Shown in pieces: positions 15,740 to 15,741 of a DNA stretch of 15,741 nt; positions within the stretch are counted from its first letter, which is position 1; the number at the start of each line of letters is the position of its first letter. Made by a program: the position numbers and the translations under genes. Source of the stretch: Bacteroidota bacterium (GTDB lineage: Bacteria > Bacteroidota > Bacteroidia > Chitinophagales > Chitinophagaceae). Under the pieces are notes generated by a model. That model made no database searches and was not told the origin of the DNA. It was given only the letters and a program-made list of their open reading frames with translations. The stretch lies in assembly GCA_023415275.1 (NCBI GenBank), contig JAEZLJ010000149.1, positions 1 to 15,741 on the forward strand, given 5' to 3'.

Positions 15740-15741
15740 GA

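Noticed and set aside
15520..15741. Minus-strand open frame of at least 72 codons with a Cys-rich segment (CFDCTSRC), open to the window edge
   Set aside because: Its N-terminal part is simply the translated 11-bp repeat, no ATG start is seen in the window (only TTG), and the rest has no recognisable domain. It could be the end of a gene lying beyond the edge, but this cannot be supported.

Overview
The window looks like a chromosomal segment from a Bacteroidota bacterium, plausibly of the Chitinophagaceae/Sphingobacteriia kind; this is inferred from the sequence, not proven. Clues are moderate-to-low GC, a secreted protein whose signal peptide ends in GAQ-S, a lipoprotein with Cys-Lys-Lys at its predicted mature end, weak or absent Shine-Dalgarno sequences at many starts, and copies of the TAnnTTTG -7 promoter element used by this phylum. 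All main reading frames are intact. No rRNA, tRNA, CRISPR array or insertion sequence was seen.

Region 1 (2-7664, all + strand) is a compact carbohydrate operon that enters the window already in progress. Its order is a Gfo/Idh/MocA oxidoreductase (5' end missing), a MalF-type permease, a MalG-type permease, a GH130 enzyme with a large insertion, a lipoprotein predicted to be an alpha/alpha-toroid, a second shorter GH130 enzyme, and a MalK/UgpC-type ATPase. Gaps are 1-19 bp, and one junction is an ATGA stop/start overlap. Together they suggest import of an oligosaccharide by a dedicated ABC transporter and its cytoplasmic breakdown by GH130 enzymes, a family acting on beta-mannosides. The oxidoreductase would modify a sugar, and the lipoprotein would act in the envelope. 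No solute-binding protein is present in the window; it may lie upstream. The exact substrate cannot be read from the sequence.

Region 2 (7816-13114) is a signalling cluster. Two soluble PAS-domain histidine kinases on the - strand, with closely related kinase cores, flank a single-domain CheY/Rcp1-like response regulator on the + strand. The 374-bp gap 9856-10229 holds divergent promoter candidates and a terminator-like hairpin in front of the response regulator. A good intrinsic terminator follows the regulator.

Region 3 (13395-15741) holds a CorA-family divalent metal transporter, a small secreted protein of unknown function on the - strand, and a CDP-alcohol phosphatidyltransferase. It ends at the window edge in five copies of an 11-bp tandem repeat.
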